From NCBI GenBank assembly GCA_946406115.1, contig OX291544.1:34489521-34553520 (forward strand): a stretch of DNA of 64,000 nt, in the 5' to 3' direction. The translations under genes were made by a program, and so were the position numbers. The stretch comes from Apoda limacodes. Taxonomy: Eukaryota > Arthropoda > Insecta > Lepidoptera > Limacodidae. Under the pieces are notes generated by a model. It had not been told where the DNA came from, did not search any database, and saw only the letters and a list, made by a program, of their open reading frames with translations. Positions 21,235-33,575 of the stretch are shown here, piece by piece. Every line of letters begins with the position of its first letter. The first letter of the stretch is position 1.

Positions 21235-22162
21235 CTTTCCCAGTCAATTTTTTTAGTTTTAATTTCTTTTGAAGAAGATTTTGGTGTCTTATTAGTAGGT
21301 GCTTGTAGTTTCGGCGTAGAAGACGGTGAAGAAAATGATTCTTTGAAATTTTCTACATTTAGTTTTCTAATATATTCAAGTGTTGTAGGATTACCGATAC
21401 AAAATAACGGTACACCTATATCAGATAATACCTGAGAAAATTGTTTCCACCCTCTTGGTTTTGGACGTTTTAACAAACGCAGGGTGTAACTTATTAAGTC
21501 TACAATGTTGGTTTCAGGAATAGCTTCATCATAAATGATGACTGTACCTTGTAAATCCCATTTAGCTTTATCATTATTATCTAACAACGTCTGAATTAAT
21601 AGTCCACCCTTTTTCTTAAATGTCTTTGGAACTAATCTCATTAAATAAGCAGAAGAATAAAGTGTTTTGTATTTCACGTGTTTCTCTTCAGATGATGACT
21701 GTGCGAGTAATGGCTGAATTAATATTTTCTTCTTTATAAGTATTTTTGAATTGACTGTGATCCGATGTTAAAGGTAATTTTTGTGTTTGAACTTTAATAT
21801 TTTCATCTTTATATGCATTTTGGATTTTTTACATGGAAGTAATCTCATTAAATAAGCAGAAGAATAAAGTGTTTTGTATTTCACGTGTTTCACTTCAGAT
21901 GATGACTGTGCGAGTAATGGCTGAATTAATATTTTCTTCTTTATAAGTATTTTTAAATTGACTGTCATCTGATATCAAAGGTAATTTAAGTGGTTGTCTT
22001 TCTTCACCAGTAAAATATAAATACCTCTTCTAATTTTCTACTCAAAATTGCCTGCATTTCCTTATCTAGTCGCGACAATGAATCTTCAAGAATATTTCCT
22101 CTATATTTCAGCCTTTCTAAGACGCTAGGTTCAACTAGCAACATCTTTTTTGTGTTCTCCAT
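21219..22162 (-). pseudogene. Conserved Maverick protein of unknown role, unit 1
   Basis: Starts at ATG 22160-22162 with KKMLLVEPSVLERLK and SLSRLDKEMQAIL. The C-terminal half is open at 21219-21677 (KTFKKKGGLLIQTLL, ETNIVDLISYTLR, KPRGWKQFSQVL), ending in a basic WERWTPY. The pairing of an LLVEP start with an NIVDLI block is one I recognise from Maverick/adintovirus gene sets, but no function is known. The middle is damaged: about 127 bp (21634-21760) is repeated at 21841-21967, and the frame is interrupted there. Confidence 0.55.
21634..21967. repeat. Direct duplication, 207-bp spacing, unit 1
   Basis: 21634-21760 and 21841-21967 are near-identical (AATCTCATTAAATAAGCAG through AAGTATTTTT and AATTGACTGT), separated by about 80 bp. 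It duplicates part of the conserved gene at 21219-22162 and occurs in every unit. Confidence 0.85.
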
Positions 22163-22205
22163 ATTTTTAAATTATAGAATTAAGCAAAGAACTAAGAACA
22201 GCACC

Positions 22206-22490
22206 TTATATTATCGGTAAGAATGCCCCACCTTTTTGTATTCTATTCTATCGATTTCTAAATTTGTTTCTACCTTTAGAAACTAATTTCCTGAGAACCA
22301 CTTTATGTTTTTTTAATTTAGATTTTTCTTGCTCCTCTAAAGGAATTTTAACATTTAAAACATAATAAATACATTCACAGAGACAGTTTATTTCTTGTTC
22401 GTCACAAGTTTTTTATAGTGCCTCACGATACTTTGGTTTGAGTGTATGTAAAGCTTTTAATAATTCTTCATGTGTCTTAACTCGTCTCAT
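22206..22490 (-). pseudogene. Small conserved basic Maverick protein, unit 1
   Basis: ATG at 22488-22490; MRRVKTHEELLKALHTLKP, then CLCECIYYVLN, KHKVVLRKLVSKG and, after a frame change near 22,250, QKGGAFLPII. This Lys/Arg-rich protein with an LKP start, a CxC motif and a QKGG end is a recurrent small gene of this element group, of unknown role and possibly a virion core protein. An in-frame TAA (22413-22415) and the late shift disable it in all units. Confidence 0.6.
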
Positions 22491-22543
22491 TATTATTAAT
22501 TATTAAAAACATTTGCCCAAGTCAATTTTGATAAAATAAAAGT

Positions 22544-22786
22544 CTATAATACTGTTGACACTAAACAATTTAAATTCAGAGATCTCAATGAATATCTCTT
22601 CGTTTTTTTATTTGTTTTTTCTTTTAAATTAATTTTTTCTGCTAAAATAAAATAAGGCTGTTTACAAATATTGTTTAGTTCTTCTTCACAAGTAGTTTCT
22701 TGTAAAGTTTTGCGATACTTTCGTTTCAAAATTTTTAATATTACACTAAATGAATTATTATCACACGTTGTTACGGTTCCGTGCAT
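22544..22786 (-). CDS. Second, diverged copy of the small basic protein, unit 1
   Basis: 80-codon open frame. KRKYRKTLQETTCEEELNN, then LAEKINLKEKTNKKTKRY and LRSLNLN align block by block with the small protein at 22206-22490 (KPKYREAL, CDEQEIN, KIPLEEQEKSKLKKHK, LRKLVSK). It therefore looks like a tandem paralogue. It lacks the QKGG end. It is open in all three units and its start overlaps the ATPase fragment's stop. Function unknown. Confidence 0.5.
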   Translation of the reverse strand: MHGTVTTCDNNSFSVILKILKRKYRKTLQETTCEEELNNICKQPYFILAEKINLKEKTNKKTKRYSLRSLNLNCLVSTVL

Positions 22787-23037
22787 GATGTTGAACTAAT
22801 TGATATTTGATCCTTCATATTACATTTAAATCCTTTTTTTGGTATGTAAACAGTACAAAAAATATTATTGAGTGGAAATATATTACTTTTAAAGCGATAC
22901 ATGTCATTTGTTTTTTGTTTTAGATCTATCATTAAGGAACCATGCGGTTCACTAGTGGCATCTTTATAGGCTTCCTCTACAAATTTGGAATTATCAGGAA
23001 AACTTGTCGTGCTAAATGGCGTATTTGAGTAAATCAC
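22771..23037 (-). pseudogene. Packaging ATPase C-terminal fragment, unit 1
   Basis: Open frame of 88 codons with NSKFVEEAYKDATSEPHGSL, MIDLKQKTNDMYRFKSNIF and VYIPKKG. This resembles the C-terminal end of the FtsK/HerA-type genome-packaging ATPase of Maverick elements. The Walker A and B parts should lie just upstream (23,040-23,430), where only AT-rich repeats are found, so the catalytic part appears deleted in every unit. Assignment rests on remembered family motifs. Confidence 0.5.
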
Positions 23038-23039
23038 GT

Positions 23040-23431
23040 TTATTTCAAGGACAGAGAAAAGCCATATAAATTGTTATCCATAATAAATTTAAAATTAAAT
23101 TAAAATCAAATCAATTTACATGAAAATGAACATCACAGTTCAAATTAAAATTAAATAATATTTAAACATAATACAAAATTTATTTTACAATTTAAATCAA
23201 ATCAAATTAGATGAAAATGAAAATCACAGTTCAAATTAAAATTAAATAATATTTAAACATAATACAAAATTTATTTTACAACTTCTATACATTCCTTAAG
23301 CGTCAATATTTTTTTAATGATAAACAATACTGAAATTTAATTTAAATAATTAAATTCTTAAAACTAGATATTACATTCAATAAAAACGTTTTACAAAAAC
23401 AATTTAGAAAGTTTTTATATTATTTTCTAAA
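23040..23431. repeat. AT-rich spacer with a 91-bp direct duplication, unit 1
   Basis: No gene. Two near-identical 91-bp copies lie at about 23104-23194 and 23195-23282 (shared TGAAAATGA, ATCACAGTTCAAATTAAAAT, AATACAAAATTTATTTTACA). It sits where the N-terminal part of the packaging ATPase would be expected. Confidence 0.7.
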
Positions 23432-24318
23432 CTAAACATTTTTTAAGCTATAATGACCCCATGCCAGCGTATCGGTAGAATTCGGTTTTATATACCTTTT
23501 GCTATCATTTTAAGATAAAGAAACGTTATTACATTTTTGAGAATGTTTAATAGATTTAAACCGAAGCATTTCACAAATTTCATTAGTATTATTGAATAAA
23601 CATTTTTTGTAATTGTCAATTTTAAAGTTTTTAACAACGCTTTTGTTTACACCCTTCGCTTTAGCAACAAATTTATCTTCAACGTCAATCGCGTACATTT
23701 TTGAGCGTAGTCCTACAAACTCTCTTAATATTTTACCATTATTTTCATCTTTAAACAGTCCTAATTTTTTTTTATTTTTCAAAGGTATACCATATTTATT
23801 GTAATTTCTGTAAACAACATGTTGTAACATTGTAACATCTGATTTAATATCGGAATAAAAATTTTCTGTAAATACTTGATAAACTAAACTATCTGTATCT
23901 TTGTAAAGTAGTTTTAATCTATTCTGAAACTTTGCGTTCATATAGTCGTAATGGAACTCATAGTATTAGTAGTAGTGTTTTTGATATATCTAAAATACAA
24001 AAACCTAAATAAATTGGTTTGTTTTGTTATTTAACATTTTTACCTTTTTTAGTTGTATAGCAACTAATGAACTCTGAAAAGATAGATAAACTATGAAATT
24101 CAGGTCTGGCTAGCAATGATTGAGCACCTTGAACATTTCCGCGATTCTCCCAATGAATCACCAGCTTTACATTTACTCTTTTTTTCAATATTTTCCATGT
24201 TTTTACCGAAAACAGAGTTATTCATTAATTTATAAAAATCTTTCTGAAAGTCGGAAATCACCGATGCACGGAGGTTAGTATTTAATTCATGTATTTTTTT
24301 TAACCAATTACTTTGTTT
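23432..24318 (-). pseudogene. DNA polymerase B, truncated palm/thumb part, unit 1
   Basis: C-terminal third of the family B polymerase: motif B ([16 protein letters not shown]), motif C (YKDTDSLVY) and the end (KRYI, DTLAWGHYS) with the stop at 23432-23434, spread over more than one frame. The gene is cut at 24318, where unit 2 starts, so exonuclease and motif A are missing. The full region exists only at 48105-51430. Confidence 0.85.
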
Positions 24319-24736
24319 AACGTCGTCCTGAGGATTAATTTTTTGTTAGTCTCTGTGGCTAGCAACGATTCCGGTAATAATGGATTGTAATAACAATAGA
24401 TAACATATTGTTTGGTTTTCTTTCTTTGAACTTAAGCTTCAAAATTAAGACGTTGATTTATTTCTTAAATGTCGTGGGAGGTCCCTGCTAACAGGTTGAT
24501 ACATGTTTTACTACGAAGAGGCGTCATCTTTAGAAATATTTTCAATTAAAAATATTTATTTAAGCTCTGTGACAAGCAAATACAGGTACTTACATGTGAT
24601 AACAATAGATAACTTATTGTTTGATTTTGAACTTAAGCTTTAAAATTCAGACGTTGATTTATTTCTTACCCTTCATGTGAGGTCTCTGCCACATCCTGGT
24701 TATTAAGACATGTACAGACATGTTTGCTATAATTTG

Positions 24737-24771
24737 TATAAAAGAAGATCCAGTAAAATTCATTCTTCAGT
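24737..24771 (+). promoter_or_regulatory. Core promoter in the left repeat, unit 2
   Basis: Same TATAAAAG and TCAGT pair and spacing as in unit 1. Confidence 0.5.
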
Positions 24772-25690
24772 CTTATTTGTGAGTTTCAAAGTAATACCTA
24801 CAGTGTTTTGTGTTCATATCCCGCCAAATGGAGGTGAGTTTAATTACCTAATTTTCTTTATACCATATGTGTGTTATTGTTTTATTATTTGATAACGGTA
24901 TTACATACTAATTAGTGTCATTATTTATTAATGTTTTTTTCGACTTTAGGATTTGGTATAAATTTTTAAAGTGTGCGCTCGGAAATAGGTAAAGTACTGG
25001 ATTCAAATATACATGTATTGTCACTTATCTATGTGTCATTGCAATTAATTTGTGTTAGTTTATTATTCAATCTAATCAAATAGTAAAGTTTGTTTATTGT
25101 TCTTTAACCTAGCAACAGAGATTGTTAGCACTATTAGGAAATTTCATAAATACAATTTTATTAATTTGATTTTTATTAACTTTTTGTTTTACAATTTTTA
25201 TTTACTTGTTTTAGCCTTTATCCCCGGAAAATTATACCTTAAAAAATTATTATTTTCCTTGGATATGAGCCAAGAAGAAACAAAAGACAGTACTATTCAA
25301 AAAAAATTGAAAAGCACAACGAAGCGAAATATCAAAAGTATTGACGCATTTTTCGAAAATTCTGAAAAAAGAAAAACCCAAGCAAAATCTTCGTGTGTCA
25401 GTCAAGGGAATGAAAATGGAATCTCTTATATTTCTACCAATATGATGACGCAACGTCTGCGAGTCACCTATTAAAAATTGAAATATATAATATGAAAAAG
25501 ATAAAGGATATACCCTCGGATGAGCATTGGAAATACGCAGATTTAAAAGTTAAATATTATACACAATCACATGACGACCAGCATTATCTAAGTACACGGG
25601 ATCCCATATATAATATCACAAAACAATTAGCTATGAACTGTGAGTGTATGAAAAGTTCTTCATTGAAACTAAAGATAAGCGGGAATATTA
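24772..25690 (+). pseudogene. Gene in the left terminal repeat, unit 2 (frameshifted)
   Basis: Carries the same missing A and two extra bases as the unit 1 copy, with MSQEETKD at 25265. Confidence 0.5.
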
Positions 25691-25866
25691 ATTTCTTTCT
25701 TTTACAACTTTTTAACATTCTTCAACTTACTTTTGTACTTTTACCTGAGAATGCAAAAGCTTAAAAGCAACAATAGATTTCTCACTTCTCCTACCCCACC
25801 CTCGTCCACGGGTACCTGGGCTACAAGTAATATTTAAACGATACTCTTATACAAGCTTACATCATC

Positions 25867-25977
25867 ATGGACGCTTCAGACTTACAGAACAGTTACTACG
25901 AACAACAACTGTATGAACTCTGTATACAGGAAGAAAGAAAACTCATCGGTCAAGAACTACGCGCTGTGATGGTATAG
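25867..25977 (+). CDS. Small 36-codon ORF, unit 2
   Basis: Identical peptide to unit 1. The Ile codon is ATC, as in unit 3. Confidence 0.35.
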   Translation: MDASDLQNSYYEQQLYELCIQEERKLIGQELRAVMV

Positions 25978-26371
25978 TATGTTATATATATGTGTAATTT
26001 AATTCTATGAATAAATCAGTAGCATGACAAGTCTTGAGTTTTACTGACGCGTCCCTCGCCCGACGTCAGAGCGCAAATAATGGTTATAGTATATAATCTG
26101 AGGAAACAAAAAGGGTTACTAATATTTTAACATTAATCCGACAATGGGAAGATAGAATATTTGAAGACAACAATTGCAATGAAAATAGTTTAACGATGTC
26201 TTTATCACCCTCTGTTTATAGTCCAAATTAACATGAATTGTATCAATATTTTTTAAAAAACTTGTCTTATAATTTTTTGTTTTAATTTTTAAGGAAGGTA
26301 AATAAAATTATACCCAGTTTTATGTTAGACTTTCATATTTATTTCAGAAAAAATATCTTTAATAGCTTACT

Positions 26372-26786
26372 TTACATTAAATCATTATACATTGTGTTGT
26401 CTGTGAATATAATATTAACAACATTCAACAAAGATACACCTCTCGATCTCATACTTAAGTATACTAAACAATATTTACCACAAACAGAAGTTAAATAGTT
26501 TTGTATTGTTTTATTATTTTAATAGTATTTTTTCGTATTTTTTTTGTAAAAATAGTCTATGGTCCTTAGTAGGTTTACATCCAAAGGAATCAAAGTATTT
26601 ACCAACTTTATTACCATCTATGTAAATAGCAATCCAGTGAGAACCTTCTTTAAAATCTTCATCTAAATTGCTTATAATAAAAATTGGTCAATTTTCGAGA
26701 ATCGGGATACGATTAGCAGCGAATACATTATTTTCCGCTAATAAATCGATTTGTTTCAAAAATTTACGTATTTTACATGTATCCAT
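26372..26786 (-). pseudogene. Adenain-type cysteine protease, unit 2
   Basis: Same stop and frame change as in unit 1; His (GSHWIAIYID) and Cys (SVCGKYC) blocks present. Confidence 0.8.
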
Positions 26787-26859
26787 AGCATCTTCACTTT
26801 ACTAAAATTTATTACAAAATGAGATTATTTTAAGAATGCACATATATTTATATTACAGC

Positions 26860-28171
26860 TTAACTTTTGTAATCTACATTAACATCACGATTTTTATTGA
26901 TTTCTTTAACGTTATCAAACTCAGCGTATACAATGCAATTTACTGTACTTTTCAACGAATTCTCAAATCTTACTTCTAATCTTACACTACCATGTCTAAT
27001 AAAATTCCAATGTGAGTTTGAGTTGACTGATAAATCAGGAGTGTGATCAAACGCTAGTAAACAGTATCCATTAGCATAATCGTCTCTTAAAATATTATTT
27101 CCTTCGTTCAAGAAGTGAATCCCAGTTCCTGAGAATAATGTGTGGCAAGTAGATGTAAACACATCAGCATCAAAAGACGGTTGTAAAGTTTTGGAAGGTA
27201 TTTGTTGACCATCTACTATAAACTAAAGAAGTTCATACCAAAATTCTGGAAGTTGAATGGATTTGTAATAAAACTACCATTAAATGCTGTATTATTTACA
27301 AACCCAATAACACAACGCTTTGGGATTTGACCGATGAAAATGTTATCAAGTGTTTTTCCTTGAATTCCAGACGGTAATGTTAAAACTTTAACTTCCGCGC
27401 GAGTTATCGGATATTTAGCTGTTGAGGTAGATAAAACCTTTTGGTGAGCTAACAAACCCGTGGGGTTTATTCTAGCTCTACGAATTATAAGCGTTGCATC
27501 AGTGATTTGAACCTTTAATTTTAAATCCGCTTGAGAAGACATAATATTAAAGGTTTCTTTTGTGCGAACTAGTTTAATACGCAGTTCCACTCCATTAAAC
27601 AAAAATTTATCCTGATTAAATATGTCACCATGCAAATGACCCATCAGTTCAACCTCCTTACTATCTTTAACGAATTGTTGTCTTACATTGTAACCTTTAT
27701 TCGATTCATCAGTGTTATCCATTTTTTTAGCTGTATCTTCATACCACAAGCTACATGTTAGGTGAGACTTTTTTGCTGCTGGTCCATAATTTAATAATGT
27801 TCCTATATAAGCGTGATACGCATATGTGTTGTTTGGTGGAGATACAAGCTTTTGATTAAGATATATATCTAGCTGATTAAAAAGTAAATGCAGCCAATTA
27901 TTTACTGGAGCGATATTTGTTGCTGCAGCTAAACATTGGAATCTTGGTTCAATAACCTCGCCTTAATTTGAATCATAGTATGAGATAAATCAATGTAGTT
28001 ATCTCCTGTACCAGGAACATGGAATTCAATAGGTCCCTCGTCACTTAAAGAAGAGATTGGTTTATAGTGAATCCATTGACCATTTTCAATGCTGGTTTGT
28101 GTTGATGGTAATGCAAATAGATCCAATTCTGACTTAGCACATTCACAAGACAAATGATGTAAAAATGACAT
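26860..28171 (-). pseudogene. Major capsid-type protein, unit 2
   Basis: Same two frame breaks as in unit 1. It has Leu, His and Pro at the three variable sites, agreeing with unit 3. Confidence 0.75.
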
Positions 28172-28200
28172 GGTTATTAAGAAAAAATATCAAAATTATT

Positions 28201-28626
28201 TTATCTACGCTGTTTGTGAGTGGTTCTTCCCTGTGATGCTTTCAAAGCAATGATTGAACGTCTTTTCTGTCTTTTCTTTTTATACCCAGACCCTGTCATG
28301 ATGGTGTCAATTTTATTATCTGCTTTTCGTTTAACATTACTTGTAGCATCTTTAATGCGTGATTTAACGTGACTCTTCCATAGGTTGCGAATTCATCATA
28401 TCCGATAATAGACCTACCCCAACATTCAGCGCCTCTTTACCAACAGCTTTTGCTCCACTTGATAATAATGGTAATACAGATCTAAATAAACCCCCTAAAA
28501 ACTCCCAATACCATGACCACGTTGATATGGAGCTCCTTTGTAAATTATTCCAACACCTGAACCAGCTTGATTTGTATAATAATGTTCATATGGATAAATG
28601 CTACGATTTTGACTGTAAGTATGCAT
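28201..28626 (-). pseudogene. pVI/pX-like protein, unit 2
   Basis: No difference from unit 1 noticed; the same pair of offsetting frame changes. Confidence 0.65.
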
Positions 28627-29350
28627 TTTACACGTTTAAAATGTAGCTTAACGCATGCAGTCCCAAACTGAAGTGGAATTTTTGCGCCTATGCTTGATCT
28701 TATGTCTATTTCTAAAGTATCAAATGCACGACGCATTACGGGGATATAATGAGCAGGCGAAAATATATTCATTTTATAACCACCGTAAATTTATTTTGTA
28801 GTATCCAAAGGGATGATTCGTAGCAGTGATGTCATAACATCACCTACAATTTGTGGTTGAACTATATCAGTGTATACGCAAAGTTGCGATGGTAAACCTA
28901 AGAATAGATTAACTGGACGTTTTGCAATATTATTTCGTATCAAGTTTGCCTTTGGACCAAACCCTAGCTGAAAACTTAGTTGAGGAGTTAACATCAGGGA
29001 AGTCAAATCTTTTTTTGAATTCGTAATAGTAACTAGTTTTGATGTTTCATCGTATCTGAATTTTACACTATTTTGCAATAAATTAATTCCATTGAAAGCA
29101 TTCAAAAGCTGATGATACACATCATCATAGGTTGAAGAGATTTGTATTCTACAACGGCCTCGGTTGAATCTATAATTGTTTGTTTCTTTACATATATAAC
29201 GTTTTCATGTTCTTGAACATTGTCCAACAATTCACCTTCTAATTTAACTGTTTTAGGTAATTTTGTTATAAAATTTGCAGTTGTATTTGTTGGAAAATAG
29301 TTCATTGAACTATTACTTAAAAGGGTTAAGTAAAAACTTTCTTGACTCAT
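28545..29350 (-). pseudogene. Minor capsid (penton-type) protein, unit 2
   Basis: Same frameshift and in-frame TAA (28791-28793) as in unit 1. Confidence 0.7.
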
Positions 29351-29357
29351 ATTTTAT

Positions 29358-30105
29358 TTACGCTGGACGCTGATATCCAACTTTAAAATTTTAATGGATA
29401 ACCTCTTCACTTAACCAATACTTCTTTTCTGCCTCTATTATATCTGGAACATATGATTTTATCAATTTTGAAGTTAAGAGTGGGGTTGTATAAAATTTTT
29501 TGAAGTTCCTTGGAATAAAAAGTTCTTGTTATTGAATCTCCTTGTAAATCGGTTAATGTATAAACCTTATACGGTTTTCTATCAATAATAGATGAAAAAA
29601 TAAAAATTTCATCACTCCAATTACTTTCATAAACTTTTTGAAATATATGTTTATATTTAGTTGTCCTAACATGATCACCAATAAGAAATTTGGGTATCTC
29701 GATTTCATTCTATTTTTTTCTGTCATACAAATTACGCCAAACTGTCATAACATTATTAAAATTAACATCACAGGGACACAATTTTATACTTGAATGATAA
29801 CTATGGTTGTAAGAATATAACAAATCTTGCAAAATGTCTATATATATTTATATATCTAAATATATTTTATGAGTAAAATAACGCCACATTTTCATTTTAA
29901 GAGTTCTCTGAAACCTCTCTACTATGCTTGCTTTAACATCTGGGTTATTAGTTTTGTAGTAATTTACATGTTTACTCTTAAAGTATCTTCTAACATCTTT
30001 TGCAATAAATTCACTACCCTTATCAGATTGAATGTGCCTAGGAGTTGCGTTAGCTTCCGTAAATATACTTTCAAAGCATTGTACTGTTGCGTAAGCATAT
30101 TTTTA
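29358..30105 (-). pseudogene. Integrase C-terminal part, unit 2
   Basis: Second Asp and Glu catalytic blocks retained, cut by the LINE at the same base as in unit 1. Confidence 0.85.
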
Positions 30106-33100
30106 AGAGAGGAAGGGCACTGCAAGTACTCGCTCGAATAAGCCACCCGAACAACTAAAGCAGGGCATAGCGAGTACTTGCTCGAATGAGCGGCCCGAAC
30201 TGGGGAAGTACCTCCACCTTACAGAAAACCGCGGCCATAATAACACTAACATTGAGTAGTGTGGCGGTGAGTACGGTTGCCAGAGCTCTTTGAGGATTCG
30301 CTGCGCGGACAGCGGAGGACCGGCGGTGCTTGTTGCTGTCATGCTCGGCGTAGACGCGGCGTGCTGGTTCGGCGGTCAGGGAGACCTGATGAAACGGCTG
30401 ACCGCTGGCCGCCCGCAGGTTGAACGGGATCCCGAACCCAGGGATCACTTAATCTCCGCCTTGGAAGGCTGATTCGCCAGCCTGTGCATAGTATCTGAAG
30501 TGGTAGTCGTGCCGGAGAAGGAGACCGGAGTGGACCCGGCTACTACAACAGAGGGGGATCAGCCGACCATTCTTTTTCTAACGGAGACGCAGATATCCTG
30601 CCCGGCCGACACATCATACCTTCACTATCCCGGCTACAAACTCGAACACAATTTTATGAGTCGTGCCGGTGTATGTATGTTCGTCAGGGGGGATATCTGC
30701 TGTCGCCGCCTTCATAGCCTTGAATAACAGCAGAACTAGTTATTTTGGGAGACTTTAACGCCCACCATCGCGAGTGGCTCAGTTCTCGAACCAATTACTA
30801 TGCTGGGATATCTGCTCATGAATATGCTCTGACCTATGGATTCTCTCAGCTGGTACTTTCTTCAACGAGAATACCAGATATAGAGGAACATACGAGCTCC
30901 TCATTGGACCTTCTACTGACTACTCGTCCGGACGGATACTCCGTCTCAGTGGATGCGCCTCTTGGCTCCTCGGACCACTGTCTCGTTCGGACTCAAATGT
31001 CATGCACACAACCCGATCCTTCTGGGCCAACTAATTGGCGTCGTGTGTGGCACTATAAGTCGGCAGACTGCGATGGATTGCGAGAATTTTACGCATCGTA
31101 CCCGTGGAGGCAGATCTGCTTTAACTCAGAAGATCCTGACGTCTGCGCAGTCGCAGTCACTGAGACAATCCTTGCTGGTATGGAATGCTATATTCCTAAC
31201 CCGCGAGTAGCTGCCGGTGTCAAAAAACGACCGTGGTTTAATAGGTCTTGCAGAAAGGCTAAAATTCTTAAGCAAAATGCATATAAGGCTTGGACCACGA
31301 CTCGTTTTAATAAGGATCCGAATATTTCTGAGTTAAAACGCAAATTAAATGCTGCCTCGAGGTTCAGTAAGAAAGCAACTGCCAGAGCAAAATTCCAATT
31401 CATCGGCAAAATAGGTGGGCGACTTGCGAGCTATCCTTCTGGGAGTCGTGCTTTCTGGTCGCTTGCCAAAGCTGCCGAAGGGAACTTCTGCCAGTCGTCG
31501 TTACCACCACTGCGAAAGACCGATGGAGACTTGGCCCATAGTGCTAAAGAGAAAGCCGATCTACTGGGCAAAGGCCTCGAACTCGAATATGAACGATGAA
31601 GGCGCTGTACCACCTACTATAGCGTGGTGCGGTAAGACCATGCCGGAAATCTCCATAACGCAGCGATGGTCAGGCGGGCGTTGCTCTCTTTAGACGTTCA
31701 TAAGTCAAGTGGGCCAGACGGTATACCAGCAGTGGTGCTGAAGCAGTGTGCTCCTGAGTTATGTCCTGTACTCACGCGCCTCTTCGCGCTTTCCTACCAC
31801 ACTAGGCAATTTCCGTCTTCATGGAAGACTGCGAATGTGCACCCGGTGCCCAAAAAGGGCGATAGATCAGATCCATCGAATTACAGGCCTATCGCTATTA
31901 CCTCTCTCCTCTCTAAGGTGATGGAGCGTGTGATCAACACACAGCTTCTAAGATACCTAGAAGTACACGATCTGGTCAGTGACCGTCAATATGGCTTTCG
32001 CCACGGTCGCTCGACTGGTGACCTTCTAGTGTATCTCACACACCGATGGGCACTAGCCATTGAGAGTCAGGGGAAGGCATTGGCATGTAGCCTGGACATA
32101 GCGAAGGCGTTCGATCGGGTCTGGCACCGCGGTCTTCTATCGAAGTTGCCATCTTTCGGAGTGCCCGAGGGTTTGTGCAAATGGGTGGCTAGCTTTTTGT
32201 CCGGCAGACGCATACGAACCGTAGTTGACGGTAGTAGCTCTGATAGCATGGACATTAATGCTGGTGTCCCGCAAGGCTCTGTGCTGTCTCCTACGCTGTT
32301 TCTACTGCTGTCAATGACATGTTGGACATCAACAACATACATTGCTATGCAGATGACAGTACTGGAGACGCTTTTTACACGGGTCGTGCAAACATCCCTC
32401 GTTCCGTTGTGGAGACAAACCGCGGAGAACTTGTGTCTCAAATCGAGACCACACTGTCCCAGGTCTCTGACTGGGGACGGGTAAAATTGGTCCGATTCAA
32501 CCCTACAAAGACACAAGTGTGCGCGTTCACCGCTAAGAAAACTCCATTCACTGTGGTCCCACAATTCCCTAACACTCGACATCTCCAGCGATGTTCAGTT
32601 CCGAGATCATTTACAAGATAAGGTGAAGCTGGCGTCCAAAAAACTTGGTGTACTCAACAGAGCGAAGCAGTACTTCACGTCGGGGCAAAGGTTGATACTT
32701 TACAAGTCGCAAGTTCGGCCCCATATGGAGTACTGCTGCCATCTCTGGGCAGGTGCACCCGGATACCAGCTTGGCCCTTTTGACTCGGTTCAACGACGGG
32801 CTGTGAGAATTGTCGACGATTCCAAACTCAGTTGCGGTATCGAGCCCTTAAGTCTGAGGAGAGACTTTGCCTCACTGTGTGTGTTCTACCGCTTGTACAA
32901 TGGGTTGTGTTCTGAGGAATTGTTCGAAATGATGCCCACGGCTACTTTCTACCATCGCACCGCTCGCCATCGGCAGGGAATTCATTCTCACACTTTAGAA
33001 CCTAAATGGTCGCGTACAGTGCGGTTTTAGAGAAACTTCCTCCCGCAAACGCTTAAGTTGTGGAATGAGCTCCCTGCCAAGGTTTTCTGCAAGGACTACA

Positions 33101-33263
33101 GTATGGAATTCTTCAAGAAAGAAGTTATTAGATTTATGAAGGGTCGGCAACGCGCAAGTGATACCCCTGGTGTTGCAAGCGTCCATAGGCTACGGTGACC
33201 GCTTACCATCAGGCGGGCCGTAAGCTTGTTTGTCACCTTAGTGGTATAAAAAAAAAAAAAAAA
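30106..33263 (+). mobile_element. LINE in the integrase, unit 2
   Basis: Same insertion. Its variants at 31,046 (T) and 31,527 (A) agree with unit 3, but its poly-A (16 bases) and right flank agree with unit 1. The switch in affinity therefore lies inside this LINE. Endonuclease pieces are at 30500-31599 and RT pieces at 31666-33186, with the same lesions as in unit 1. Confidence 0.9.
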
Positions 33264-33575
33264 TTTACTTAAGACATAGACATAGACAATAACAAAAAGA
33301 ATATATTTAAAACCATCGTTTTATTGACTATAGGTTCGTATATCACTTAAATCAACTTGCCAAAGTTCATTATAGTTAGAAAAAATATATTTATTTCTAG
33401 AAAACTTTCTCTGGACAGGTTTATGTAAAGGATATGTTTCTGGAGCTTGTAACCATTGTTTTACTTCTTTTTATTCATCTTCCCATCCATAGCTTTAGTA
33501 ATACTTATCAATACTATAACCAGCTGGATTAGAAACGTCATAATAAATTTTGTCTATCTTTAATACGGTGTCCAT
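33264..33575 (-). pseudogene. Integrase N-terminal part, unit 2
   Basis: Matches unit 1, including the in-frame TAA and the 6-bp ACATAG duplication that unit 3 lacks. Confidence 0.8.

Larger units (their letters stand above)
24389..25729 (+). repeat. Left terminal inverted repeat, unit 2
   Basis: Copy of 12048-13388, now internal to the array. At the outer end it reads TTTGGTTTTCTTTC where unit 1 has TTTGATTTCCTTTC; it agrees with unit 3. Confidence 0.85.
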
